Assembly: GCA_032124855.1 (NCBI GenBank)
Contig: JAQBCT010000422.1
Span: 1 to 30,777 of the forward strand
Direction of reading: 5' to 3'
DNA: 30,777 nucleotides
From: DATJGR01 sp032124855
Lineage (GTDB): Bacteria; Pseudomonadota; Gammaproteobacteria; Pseudomonadales; Azotimanducaceae
The notes under the pieces are model-generated. The model was not told the origin of the DNA. It did no database searches and saw only the letters and a list, made by a program, of their open reading frames with translations. Positions 1-8,396 of this stretch are shown here, piece after piece; within the stretch, counting starts at the first letter, position 1; the number at the start of each line of letters is the position of its first letter. Position numbers and translations under genes: made by a program.

Positions 1-207
1 GGCAAAGGATTGATGCTCGGTATCGAGCTGGACGCGCCGTGTCCCACGATCGTCAAACAGGCGTTGGCCAGCGGCCTGTTGATCAACGTGACCCACGAGC
101 GGGTCATCCGCCTGTTGCCGCCCCTCATTCTCACTGACGCCCAGGCCGACGAGATCGTTGCGCGCGTCGTGAAGCTGATCAAGGATCCATCACCGGGGGC
201 ATCGTGA
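1..207 (+). CDS. argD: Acetylornithine aminotransferase, C-terminal end (partial)
   Basis: The window opens inside this gene, and only about 68 C-terminal residues are present. The visible part reads GKGLMLGIEL, then a segment ending in the INVTHERVIRLLPPLIL block, which is typical of the small C-terminal domain of class III PLP aminotransferases of the ArgD/AstC group (the G-x-G-L-M-x-G-x-E strand, and the R-x-x-P-P-L strand that meets the substrate carboxylate). ArgD converts N-acetylglutamate semialdehyde to N-acetylornithine in the cytoplasm. Its stop codon overlaps the GTG start of argF by 4 bases (GTGA), so the two are translationally coupled in one arginine operon. The assignment rests on the C-terminal motif plus the argF neighbour. 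The catalytic lysine lies outside the window, so a related class III aminotransferase cannot be excluded. Confidence 0.8.
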   Translation, partial: GKGLMLGIELDAPCPTIVKQALASGLLINVTHERVIRLLPPLILTDAQADEIVARVVKLIKDPSPGAS

Positions 208-1106
208 CCCGGCATTTTCTGACGCTGGACGACTTCAGCCCCGAGGAATTGGGCGCGCTCATCGAGCGCGGTGCCGAGTACAAGCGCATGCGTCAGTCGG
301 GAACCCTCTACGAGCCGTTGCGCGGCCGTACGCTGGCCATGGTATTCGACCTGTCCTCCACCCGGACGCGTGTTGCATTCGAAGCCGGCATGCAGCAGCT
401 CGGTGGTCACGCCATATTCATGAGCCCCAACGACACACAACTGGGGCGCGGTGAACCCATCGAGGATACGGCGCGCGTGCTGTCCGAAATGGTCGACATC
501 ATCATGTTGCGCACACTGGCGCACGACGACGTCGAGACCTTCGCCCGTGCCGCGAGCGTACCGGTGATCAACGCGATGAGCGCACAGGCACATCCGTGCC
601 AATTGCTCGCGGACGTGCAGACGTTCGTCGAGTATCGCGGGCCAATCCAGGGCAAGACCGTGGCGTTCGTCGGCGACGGCTACAACATGTGCAACAGCTA
701 CATCGCCGCCGCGCGTCAATTCGGATTCAGGTTGAAAATCGCCTGCCCCAAGGGATTCGAACCAGACGCGGCGCTGCTGGCGAAGAGCAACAGTGTCACG
801 CTGGCCGCCTCACCGCAGGAAGCCGTCAGCGGCGCCCACCTGGTGGTGACAGACGTGTGGTACTCGATGGGGCATGAGACCGAGCAGTCCAAGCGTCGCG
901 CCTGTTTCGCCGGCTATCAGGTGAATTCGAAGCTGCTCGATCTGGCCGATCGTGAGGCGCTGTTCATGCACTGCCTGCCCGCGCACCGCGGTGACGAGGT
1001 GAGCGCCGACGTGCTGGATGATCCCCGCGCTGTGGTGTGGAGCGAGGCCGGCAACCGGCTGCACTCGCAGAAGGCACTGCTTGAGTTTCTGCTGAGCCGC
1101 AGCTAA
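204..1106 (+). CDS. argF: Ornithine carbamoyltransferase
   Basis: A 300-residue cytoplasmic enzyme of normal length for the family. It makes citrulline from ornithine and carbamoyl phosphate, the sixth step of arginine synthesis. All family signatures are visible: the carbamoyl-phosphate loop S-T-R-T-R at residues 52-56, HPCQ near residue 130, the ornithine-loop segment around DVWYSMGHE, and the catalytic HCLP at about 256-259 followed by AHRGDEVS. The start is GTG and overlaps the argD stop by 4 bases, which fits translational coupling and explains the lack of a separate strong Shine-Dalgarno site. It is followed after 13 bases by the convergent stop of the c-di-GMP gene. The argD-argF order is common in Gammaproteobacteria and argues for an anabolic rather than an arcB-type catabolic role. 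Confidence 0.95.
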   Translation: MTRHFLTLDDFSPEELGALIERGAEYKRMRQSGTLYEPLRGRTLAMVFDLSSTRTRVAFEAGMQQLGGHAIFMSPNDTQLGRGEPIEDTARVLSEMVDIIMLRTLAHDDVETFARAASVPVINAMSAQAHPCQLLADVQTFVEYRGPIQGKTVAFVGDGYNMCNSYIAAARQFGFRLKIACPKGFEPDAALLAKSNSVTLAASPQEAVSGAHLVVTDVWYSMGHETEQSKRRACFAGYQVNSKLLDLADREALFMHCLPAHRGDEVSADVLDDPRAVVWSEAGNRLHSQKALLEFLLSRS

Positions 1107-1119
1107 TCGCGGGGGCGGT

Positions 1120-4100
1120 TCAGGCGAGCTTCAGATTCGCCAGCAGGCCGGGTTTTTCGATGCCGTAGCCCTGCGCATAGTCGACCCCGATCTCGCGCAG
1201 CTGGGCAAGAATCTCATCGTTTTCGACGAACTCCGCGATCGTCTTTTTACCCAGATAGTGGCCGATCTCGTTGATCGAACGCACCACTGCATAGTCGCCC
1301 GGACTGGTCACAAGTTCTTTCACGAAGACGCCGTCGATCTTGACGTAGTCCACCGGCAGATTGCGCAGATACGAGTACGACGACAGCCCGGTGCCGAAAT
1401 CGTCCAGTGAGAATCGGCAACCGATGATCTTCATGCGGTTCATGAAATCGCGGGCGTTGTCGAGGTTGGCAATCGCGGCCGTCTCGGTGATCTCGAAACA
1501 GACTTTGCTGGTGGGCGCCTGGGTGCGTGAGAACTGTTCGAGCACGAAGTCGGCGAACGATTCGTCGTTCACCGAGTGCCCAGAAACGTTGATCGAAAAT
1601 GCGCCAACCGAATCCAGTGAACTACGATGATCAGCCATCCACGATAGAACGTTCTCGACGACCCACCGGTCGACCATCGTGACGCGGTTGTATGTCTCGG
1701 CTGCCAGGATGAATTCGCTGGGCGGCATCAGATCACCCAGTTCATCGCGCATGGTCAACAGAATCTCGTAGTGATCTGCAACGCCGTTGCCGGCCGCAAC
1801 CGGCGCAATCCTCTGACAGTTGAGAATCAGCCGGCCGTCGTCTACGGCCTTGTCCAGTTGCGTGACCCACTCCATGACGCCACGCCGGCGCATCATGCGC
1901 GCATCGCCCAGTTCGTATTCCTGCACGCGATTGCGGCCCGCGTCCTTGGCGGCGTAGCAGGCTTCGTCCGCGCTGCGCATGGCGCTGTCCGCGTTCTGCG
2001 TGGCCTCGTCGATGAATACGATGCCGATGCTGGTCGAGAGCGAAAAGTGCCGGTCTTCCCAGTCGAAGCGTTGCTCGCGCACCAGCTTCAGCAACCGGTC
2101 TGCCACTTCGCGCGCAGCTTCCGTTTCGACATTGGTGAGCAGCACACCGAACTCGTCACCGCCCAGCCGGGCCACTGTGGCCGGAATATCGGCAAGCCCG
2201 TCGACAAGCCGCTTGCCAACCATCTTCAGCATTTCGTCGCCGGCCGTGTGGCCGCTGCTGTTATTGACGATCTTGAACTGGTCCAGATCGAGATACAGCA
2301 GCACATGCTGAACGCTGGTTGCCTTCGCTGACTCGATCGCCGCGTTGATGCTGCGCTCGAATTCCTTGCGGTTGAGCAAACTCGTTAGCTCATCGTGGCT
2401 CGCCTGGTACGTCAGCTTGTTGTGCATGTTCTGCAACATCCGCTGCGAGGCGCGCTCCATCAGCGGCAGGTCGAAGTCGTCGAGCAGCGTCACCAGGCCT
2501 TCGTGCAGCCCGTCCGCCATATCCTTCAGCGCGATTTCCCGCGTCCTGACCCCTTTACGGTTGACGAGCACGAAGGAGCTGTAGTCATCGCCGATGAACG
2601 CCACCGACAGAATCAGCGGCTTGCCTTCATCGGTCATCGCCAGCCATTCACCGACGCTGATGCGACGGGCGCGGTCCAACGCGCGGCTCCAGTTCTTTCG
2701 GATGTCTGCGTCGTCGGTTTCAATCGAAGGCGAAGCGTCCGGCAACAGGCCATCGAGACCGAGCGCCTTCTCCGTGTCGTTGTCGCCAACGGGTGTGACG
2801 TGAACCTTTTTCTTGGCGCCCGTCGTATCACCGACCAGCGCGTCGGACAGACCCATCACCAGCGGTGTGCGCTTGCCCGGTTCGAAGGAGATGCTGTTGA
2901 GCCCGCTCACCACCCGCTTCAACAAGGCTTCGGGCGCCACGTATCCCGCATCACCGGGCTTCGATTCTCCGTTCAGCTGGGACAGCACCTCGTCGGCCGT
3001 TGCCGCCGCGTCGCGCCACTCGTTGCTGTTCGGGCCGTGCCGCAGGTGGGTATGTACCAGCAGGTTGCGCCAGCCCGGGTTCAACAGTTTCAGGAACAGT
3101 TCCGGGACATCTCTGCCAGCCAGACGCGGTTGCAGACGTTGCGCCACGGCGCGGCGCGCCCGCGCGAGTTTCTGCTGTCCTTCGCTGGCACGAACCGTCC
3201 GCTCGACGTTGCCGCGATAGGCTTTGGCCTGTCGGTCGACCAGCGGGCTCAGTTGTTCCAGGACGTCTTCGAAGATTTCCGGGTTGCGGTCGTAATCCTT
3301 GACGATGCGTTCCAGCAGTTCATCGACCTGCCGCCCCACTTCCCGGTCGATGCCAACCTTGACGTCCTGGGAGTTACCCAGTCGCGCCAACTGGTTCAAC
3401 ACCTGCACTGCGGAGTGGGGGCGATCGCCGTCGTGATCCAGGAACTCCGGATCCTTGGTCGCGAGCTTGTTCAGTGTCAGTTCGAGGCGTTTGACCCAAT
3501 CGCGAATGCCATCAGTGAGCAGCTTGTCCTGCTCGATGGAGTCGACCAGGTTTTCCATGACGTCGAGGGTGTCGTACAGCTCTTCGCCGAACGCCTTGGC
3601 TTCGCCGTGACTCTGCTTGAGCACCTGCATCAGGCGCGGCTTCAAGCGCCGATCCGTCAGCGGCGCATCACCGAGTTCGGTTTCGATCTGGGTGATGGCC
3701 TGCAGGATGTCGCGCGGCTCGTAACGTTGCTCCGGCGGCGCATTGGGCGGCGCAAACTTCACTTCGTCGCCGGTGCCCTGCATACGGCGTGCGCGCCGAC
3801 CCAGGTTCAATAGCTCACGGGCGGCCTTGTAGACTTCGGCCGTGCCGCCTTCGCGCTGCTCGTACGGATTGAAATTGGCGCGCGGCGCCATCGAGATGCC
3901 ATCGGCCGCCATGGCGGCTTCGCGCACAGGGCCTTCCAGTTCCTGGTAATTCTGCTGCGGAACTGGACGCGGCTTCGGCAAGCTGCGTCGCATGGAGCGA
4001 GCCATCGCCTCGCGCAATTCTTCGGAGGATGGAAATACGCTGCTGTCTTCCAACATTTTTATGATGGCGGGGTACAGATTGACCAGTACGCCGTGCATCA

Positions 4101-5124
4101 CCACTTCGAACTCTTTGTAGATGTCCTGGCGCACCTGGCGGCGGACCTCGATACCGGCGATCGCGTCGTCAAATGCCCACGCGAGCGCTGCCGGACCCAC
4201 GGGAACGACATCCTTATGCCCCCAGGGTTTTGCAATCATCCCCAGCCGCGAGCGGATCTCGAGCAGCGCATCACTGAAGCGGTTCTCGGTTTTGGAAATG
4301 ACCTCGGCGACCGCCAGCCAGTCCTCGAATTCGTCCGTATCGACCAGTTGCAGTTTGAGACTGCTGCCGGTTTCGCGGCGTCGGCGCTTTTCCAGCACCG
4401 ACTCGAGATCGGAGATTTGGTCGATCTGCGCCATCACCGCGCGTCCGAATTTGGTGCGAATCGCCTCGCGCTGCTTCTCCAGCTGATCCAGGCCGTCGAA
4501 GTACATCATCTGCACGGCATTGGTGCCGGCATCACGCGCCTTCAACAGCAGATCGCGGTCGCACTTTTCGAAGAACAGCTTGGAGATGCGATTGACGGCG
4601 CGACTGGTGACACGCCGCAGTTGATCTTTAACCTTCTCGGCGTCCGCCTCGCGAATGCGACGGTCGCGAAGGAATGACTCTGGAATCTCGCCGATGGCTT
4701 GTTCGGCCTCGGCTTCCTGCTTCACCTCTTCGGGCTTGCGGCCTCGCGCCAGATCGGCGGCGCTGCTCGCCACCATCCCGGAGGCGACGGCGAAATCCAT
4801 GAGCACGCTAAAGGTCTTTGGGGAGAGTGCAGTGGGAAAGCGAATGCCCATGCCATTGCCGGAATCCAGCACGCGCGATATTTCGGCCTGCATCCGGAAA
4901 TGTTGTTCGCCCTGCGGGGTTGGCACGGTGAAGTGCAGGTTCAGTGGATCGCCGGATTTCGGCTCGGCCCCCGTCGCCAGTAACGAGCGCGTGCCGCCGG
5001 TGCCGACCAGCAACATGCCGCCCTGGCAGAAGTCCCGAATCGCACACAGCCACGAGCGTCCCTTCTGAGGGTGTACGAGGGCTCCGATTGAGATGGGCTG
5101 TCGAGCGTGAGTTCGCCGGTCCAC
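1120..5124 (-). CDS. PilZ-DUF1631-GGDEF-EAL multidomain c-di-GMP protein
   Basis: A 1334-residue protein with no obvious membrane segment. Order of domains: an N-terminal PilZ-like domain (residues ~1-120; basic RRTHARQ start, then the D-F-C-Q-G-G-M turn in place of the usual D/N-x-S-x-x-G); a long mostly helical, charged region of about 750 residues resembling DUF1631; a GGDEF domain with the intact signature RLGGDEF (988-992); and a C-terminal EAL domain beginning YEILL (E1120), with NVS, EITET, DDFGTG, VKIDG, AEFVE and QGYGIEKP all present. The GGDEF active site looks intact, but the RxxD inhibitory site five residues upstream is absent (DIPA there). The EAL ligand residues appear conserved, so cyclase, phosphodiesterase or both are possible. 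The GTG start is preceded by GGAGTAAAAGGA. The next gene upstream is a membrane cyclase on the same strand. Confidence 0.85.
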   Translation of the reverse strand: MDRRTHARQPISIGALVHPQKGRSWLCAIRDFCQGGMLLVGTGGTRSLLATGAEPKSGDPLNLHFTVPTPQGEQHFRMQAEISRVLDSGNGMGIRFPTALSPKTFSVLMDFAVASGMVASSAADLARGRKPEEVKQEAEAEQAIGEIPESFLRDRRIREADAEKVKDQLRRVTSRAVNRISKLFFEKCDRDLLLKARDAGTNAVQMMYFDGLDQLEKQREAIRTKFGRAVMAQIDQISDLESVLEKRRRRETGSSLKLQLVDTDEFEDWLAVAEVISKTENRFSDALLEIRSRLGMIAKPWGHKDVVPVGPAALAWAFDDAIAGIEVRRQVRQDIYKEFEVVMHGVLVNLYPAIIKMLEDSSVFPSSEELREAMARSMRRSLPKPRPVPQQNYQELEGPVREAAMAADGISMAPRANFNPYEQREGGTAEVYKAARELLNLGRRARRMQGTGDEVKFAPPNAPPEQRYEPRDILQAITQIETELGDAPLTDRRLKPRLMQVLKQSHGEAKAFGEELYDTLDVMENLVDSIEQDKLLTDGIRDWVKRLELTLNKLATKDPEFLDHDGDRPHSAVQVLNQLARLGNSQDVKVGIDREVGRQVDELLERIVKDYDRNPEIFEDVLEQLSPLVDRQAKAYRGNVERTVRASEGQQKLARARRAVAQRLQPRLAGRDVPELFLKLLNPGWRNLLVHTHLRHGPNSNEWRDAAATADEVLSQLNGESKPGDAGYVAPEALLKRVVSGLNSISFEPGKRTPLVMGLSDALVGDTTGAKKKVHVTPVGDNDTEKALGLDGLLPDASPSIETDDADIRKNWSRALDRARRISVGEWLAMTDEGKPLILSVAFIGDDYSSFVLVNRKGVRTREIALKDMADGLHEGLVTLLDDFDLPLMERASQRMLQNMHNKLTYQASHDELTSLLNRKEFERSINAAIESAKATSVQHVLLYLDLDQFKIVNNSSGHTAGDEMLKMVGKRLVDGLADIPATVARLGGDEFGVLLTNVETEAAREVADRLLKLVREQRFDWEDRHFSLSTSIGIVFIDEATQNADSAMRSADEACYAAKDAGRNRVQEYELGDARMMRRRGVMEWVTQLDKAVDDGRLILNCQRIAPVAAGNGVADHYEILLTMRDELGDLMPPSEFILAAETYNRVTMVDRWVVENVLSWMADHRSSLDSVGAFSINVSGHSVNDESFADFVLEQFSRTQAPTSKVCFEITETAAIANLDNARDFMNRMKIIGCRFSLDDFGTGLSSYSYLRNLPVDYVKIDGVFVKELVTSPGDYAVVRSINEIGHYLGKKTIAEFVENDEILAQLREIGVDYAQGYGIEKPGLLANLKLA

Positions 5125-5143
5125 GTCCTTTTACTCCGGCTTC

Positions 5144-5161
5144 GGCGCAAGCGGTTGCGCC
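5144..5161 (-). other. Stem-loop in the leader of the PilZ-DUF1631 gene
   Basis: A perfect 7-base-pair inverted repeat (GGCGCAA / TTGCGCC) with a 4-base loop lies 19 bases upstream of the GTG start at 5124, just before the GGAG ribosome-binding site. No T-run follows on either strand, so it does not look like an intrinsic terminator. It may shape the mRNA leader or be chance in GC-rich DNA. Confidence 0.35.
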
Positions 5162-5202
5162 GGGATAGGCGGAGCCAGCCTAACTGATTTGAGCTGCGCC
5201 GG

Positions 5203-6423
5203 TCACCTGCCCGCAGCCGGCGATATGGCGCGCGTCTCAGTCTCCGGTGCTACCACGACACGGTTTCGACCTTGCGTCTTCGCCGCATACATCGCCGTGT
5301 CCGCGCGACTCATCAACTGCTCGACGGGTTCACGAGCGCGGTAGGCGGCGACCCCGACCGATGCCGTGACCGTAAAGTCCGGTGCTTTGGGATCGATGAT
5401 CATCAACTGCGTCTGCCGGCGCAGACGGTTGGAAACCTGCACCGCGTCCGCCAGATTGGCGTTGGTGAGCACCAATACGAACTCCTCCCCGCCGATGCGC
5501 GCAACGAAGTCACCCTCCCGCACCACCTTCAGCGCAATCTCCGCAAACGCTTTGAGCACTTCGTCACCCTGTTTGTGACCGAAGTAATCATTGACGCGCT
5601 TGAAGTGATCGAGATCGACATAGCACAGCGCGAACGCCAGCGAGCCGCGGTCGGCCAGCGCCTTCTGACGATTGAGGTACTCCATCAACTGGCGGCGATT
5701 GTAGAGCCCGGTAAGATCATCGCGCATCGCCATTTCGCGCACGCGCGCCAATGCGGCTTCCAGCTCGTCCGACCGCCCCGTCAACTGTTCGCGCAACCGG
5801 GCCACGCTGTCGGCCACGAACAGCGCCAGCAGCAGCAGCGCGCTGTAGCACAACCAGATCGCGAGCTCTTCGGCACCTTCCGTCGGCCAAGCGCGGCTGA
5901 TTCCCAGGACGATCGACGCGCTGAACGTGATCCATGTCAGCATCGCAATTAACCGCAGCTGCGCGCGCGGCAGATGCATGGCCGCAAATGTCAGTCCGGG
6001 CAGGACGACGCCCAGCAGCACCATGCGCAATGGGCCCGATCCGAAGGCAGCTGTCAGCACGCAGCTGACGCACGCCCACAGCACGAGCACCAGCCCCAAC
6101 GATTCTTTCATGGCGCCGAAGCGCACATCGGTAGTGATCGTAAAACCCAGCAGCACCACACCGACGATCAGCATGAGGATGCTCACGCTCACACCGCCGC
6201 CACTCAGATCCAATCGCCCCGCGGATGATCCCACCCACAACAGCAGCGCATACGCGACGAGCGACACCGCGGTCACCAGGGACCGGCGTCGGCGCGTCAT
6301 GAGATGCGCAATGTGATGTGAGAGCGTCGCGGCCATCAACGGGTCCACACTCTTGGTTCCCGTCATTCTAGGTGAGGCGTCGGGCCGCGATGTATGGCAG
6401 GCGAGGAGCGCTTGTAACGACAT
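5203..6423 (-). CDS. Membrane-anchored diguanylate cyclase (GGDEF)
   Basis: A 406-residue reading frame that should make c-di-GMP from two GTP at the inner membrane. The N-terminal half has about six hydrophobic segments (first one LVTAVSLVAYALLLWVG, last one near IWLCYSALLLLALFVAD). A short helical linker rich in R and E follows, then a canonical GGDEF domain: DDLTGLYNRR at its start, GGEEF at residues 311-315 of this frame, and the RxxD inhibitory site present as REGD just upstream. It therefore looks like an active, product-inhibited cyclase, unlike its neighbour. The start is uncertain: in-frame ATGs also occur at 6366, 6336 and 6300 and none has a strong ribosome-binding site; a later start would remove only a non-hydrophobic leader. 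It lies 78 bases upstream of the PilZ-DUF1631-GGDEF-EAL gene on the same strand, so co-transcription is plausible. Confidence 0.88.
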   Translation of the reverse strand: MSLQALLACHTSRPDASPRMTGTKSVDPLMAATLSHHIAHLMTRRRRSLVTAVSLVAYALLLWVGSSAGRLDLSGGGVSVSILMLIVGVVLLGFTITTDVRFGAMKESLGLVLVLWACVSCVLTAAFGSGPLRMVLLGVVLPGLTFAAMHLPRAQLRLIAMLTWITFSASIVLGISRAWPTEGAEELAIWLCYSALLLLALFVADSVARLREQLTGRSDELEAALARVREMAMRDDLTGLYNRRQLMEYLNRQKALADRGSLAFALCYVDLDHFKRVNDYFGHKQGDEVLKAFAEIALKVVREGDFVARIGGEEFVLVLTNANLADAVQVSNRLRRQTQLMIIDPKAPDFTVTASVGVAAYRAREPVEQLMSRADTAMYAAKTQGRNRVVVAPETETRAISPAAGR

Positions 6424-6459
6424 TGTAGTGGACGCGACCTGCAGGCCGCGCGGACCTCG

Positions 6460-7950
6460 CTACGACGCGGCCACCCCAAGCGCGCGCGCCACTGCATCCG
6501 ACCATCCCCGCAGCAGCGTCGCACGCTGTTCGGCCGGCATGCCTGGCGCAAAACCCGCTTCCAGCTGCCACAGCGCTGCTGCCTGCGGCAACGATTCCAC
6601 CAGCCCGCTGCCCAGTGCTGCGAGCATCCCGGCACCGAGCGCGGTGGTTTCGGTCACCGCTGGCCGTTCGACCCGAACGTCAGCGATATCCGCCAGAAAC
6701 TGACACAACCAATCATTGGCCACCATGCCGCCGTCGACGCGCAGACAATTCACGGTTGCGCCGTCGCGCGCCAGCGCCGCGAGCAGGTCATGGGTCTGGT
6801 AGCCGACGCTTGCGAGCGTGGCGGCAATCAGATCGTCGCGATCGCTGTCCAGCGTCAGCCCGCAGATCAACCCGCGCGCGTCAGCGCGCCAGTGCGGTGC
6901 GCCGAGTCCGGTGAATGCCGGCACGACATAGACACCCCCCGCCGCAACGCCCGCGCGGCGTGCCGCGACCTCGGTTGCGGCAGCCGTATCGACAATACGC
7001 AGCACGTCACGCAGCCACTTCACGGCCACACCCGCGACGAAGATGCTGCCCTCGACGGCATAGGTTGTGGCGCCCCCGATGCGATAGCCCACCGTCGACA
7101 ACAGGCCCTGTGTGGAGCGAATCAGGGAATCCCCGGTGTTGGTTACCAAAAAGCAACCGGTACCGTACGTGCATTTGGTCATGCCCGGCGCCACGCAGCC
7201 CTGGCCTATGAGCGCTGCCTGCTGATCCCCTGCCACGCCCAGAATCGGCACGGGGGCTCCCAGCCACTGCGTCTGAGCCACCCCGTAGTCGGCTGCGCAA
7301 TCGAGCACCTGCGGCAATAGCGAGCGTGGAATGTCGAAGTACCGCAGCAATGGGTCGTCCCAACGCTGTTCGCCGATGTTGAACAGCTGCGTGCGCGACG
7401 CATTGGTGGCATCGGTGACGTGGCGCGCACCACCGGTCAGACGCCAGATGAGAAAACTGTCGACGGTGCCAAAGCGCAACTCGCCCCGCTCGGCCCGCGC
7501 GCGCAGTCCCGCGACGTTCTCCAGTAACCAGGCGATCTTCGTGCTGGAGAAATACGGATCCACCACCAACCCGGTGGCGTGGGCGATCGTCTGTGCCATG
7601 CCGTCCGCGCGAATCTGCTCACAGCGCGCCGCCGTCCTGCGATCCTGCCATACGATGGCGTTGTATACGGGCTCGCCTGTGGCGGCATCCCACACCAGCG
7701 TCGTCTCGCGTTGATTGGTGATGCCGATTCCAGCGAGCTCAGTCGCCTCGATGCCGGCGTCAACCAGGGCGCCGCGCGATGTATCCAGCACGGTCTGCCA
7801 CAACACCTGCGGGTCGTGCTCCACCCAGCCATCGTGCGGGAATGACTGGTCGAACTCGCGCTGCGCCTGGCCATGCACCCGCCCGGTGGCGTCGAGCACC
7901 ATGGCGCGTGAGCTGGATGTCCCCTGATCGATGGCGAGCACGTATTTCAA
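6460..7950 (-). CDS. glpK: Glycerol kinase
   Basis: A 496-residue FGGY-family kinase of normal length that phosphorylates glycerol with ATP to sn-glycerol 3-phosphate in the cytoplasm. Visible signatures: the N-terminal phosphate loop DQGTSSSRA, ITNQRETTLVWD, GVAGDQQAALIGQGC, GTGCFLVTNTG, and the C-terminal VDGGMVANDWLCQFLADI block. I chose a TTG start at 7950 (protein beginning LKYVLAIDQGT) because it sits 8 bases after a strong GGGGGAGG site and gives the family-typical N-terminus. The frame extends farther upstream, to 8082, but those residues do not look like GlpK. No glpF, glpD or glpR is adjacent, so the usual glycerol operon is split in this genome or its other genes lie elsewhere. It is 36 bases upstream of the cyclase gene. 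Confidence 0.95.
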   Translation of the reverse strand: MKYVLAIDQGTSSSRAMVLDATGRVHGQAQREFDQSFPHDGWVEHDPQVLWQTVLDTSRGALVDAGIEATELAGIGITNQRETTLVWDAATGEPVYNAIVWQDRRTAARCEQIRADGMAQTIAHATGLVVDPYFSSTKIAWLLENVAGLRARAERGELRFGTVDSFLIWRLTGGARHVTDATNASRTQLFNIGEQRWDDPLLRYFDIPRSLLPQVLDCAADYGVAQTQWLGAPVPILGVAGDQQAALIGQGCVAPGMTKCTYGTGCFLVTNTGDSLIRSTQGLLSTVGYRIGGATTYAVEGSIFVAGVAVKWLRDVLRIVDTAAATEVAARRAGVAAGGVYVVPAFTGLGAPHWRADARGLICGLTLDSDRDDLIAATLASVGYQTHDLLAALARDGATVNCLRVDGGMVANDWLCQFLADIADVRVERPAVTETTALGAGMLAALGSGLVESLPQAAALWQLEAGFAPGMPAEQRATLLRGWSDAVARALGVAAS

Positions 7951-8085
7951 GCGCCGTTCCTCCCCCTGCGCACGAAACTGCGTGACCACAATATCTAGTG
8001 GTCCCAACCCCGGCAAGAGGAGCGCCCCAAACCGCCCCGAACGGGTGAGAATCCATGCACTGGCTGTGCACCGTCTGAGCACAGC

Positions 8086-8094
8086 TTATCCCCA
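8086..8094 (+). promoter_or_regulatory. DnaA-box-like site upstream of nrdAB
   Basis: TTATCCCCA differs at one position from the DnaA box TTATNCACA. In E. coli the nrdAB promoter carries DnaA boxes, so a site about 300 bases ahead of nrdA is of interest. A single one-mismatch 9-mer is weak evidence, and chance is quite possible. Confidence 0.2.
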
Positions 8095-8300
8095 GCTTTG
8101 CGCCTTGCATTTCGGGCACGCGACGCATTATCTTGTATGTCCCGCGCCGCAGAACCCAAGATGTAGGGGTTGACCATTGTTTCCTTCTGATCCTCGAGCG
8201 GGCCCGCTGGCGCTCGAAAATCCTCAGGATTCATGGCATTGCAGTGGCGGAAAGACCGCCATTTGTGGCGGGGAGGCGTGCCATTGAGGGATGGCATAAA

Positions 8301-8316
8301 ACACAAGGTATTGTGT
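8301..8316 (+). promoter_or_regulatory. Candidate NrdR box for nrdAB
   Basis: The 16-mer ACACAAGGTATTGTGT matches the NrdR consensus ACACWATATATWGTGT at 14 of 16 positions, including both perfect ACAC/GTGT ends. It lies 80 bases before the nrdA start. NrdR is the ATP-cone repressor that normally binds two such boxes in ribonucleotide reductase promoters. A good second box at the usual ~31-base phase is not visible. A poor -10 candidate (TATTGT, 8309-8314) overlaps it, which would suit repression. Confidence 0.6.
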
Positions 8317-8396
8317 TCACCGCGCCGACCGAAAACACCCGAAACAGACCGATTACTCACACAGATACAGACCAAGAACGGGGAGAACCGCCAGCT

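Larger units (their letters stand above)
7951..8396. other. Divergent glpK / nrdA control region
   Basis: These 446 bases separate the divergent starts of glpK (-) and nrdA (+). No credible gene is seen, although the nrdA frame stays open back to 8133. Besides the separately listed NrdR-box and DnaA-box candidates, it holds an inverted repeat TGCAC-tggct-GTGCA at 8056-8070 and another, CCGCC-atttgt-GGCGG, at 8256-8271. Either could be an operator or a small hairpin. A weak second NrdR-like match lies at 8123-8138, too far from the main box to form the usual helically phased pair. Confidence 0.6.

Noticed and set aside
2395..3813. 472-codon plus-strand frame inside the PilZ-DUF1631 gene
   Set aside because: It is antisense to a recognisable multidomain protein; the translation is Arg/Gln/His-rich and looks like a GC-rich mirror frame.
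8123..8138. Second NrdR box
   Set aside because: It matches about 12 of 16 positions, breaks the conserved outer bases, and lies 178 bases from the main box rather than about 31.
8133..8396. N-terminal extension of NrdA by 88 residues
   Set aside because: The frame is open, but it covers the NrdR box and lacks homology-like features. The ATG at 8397 has a ribosome-binding site and gives the expected N-terminus.
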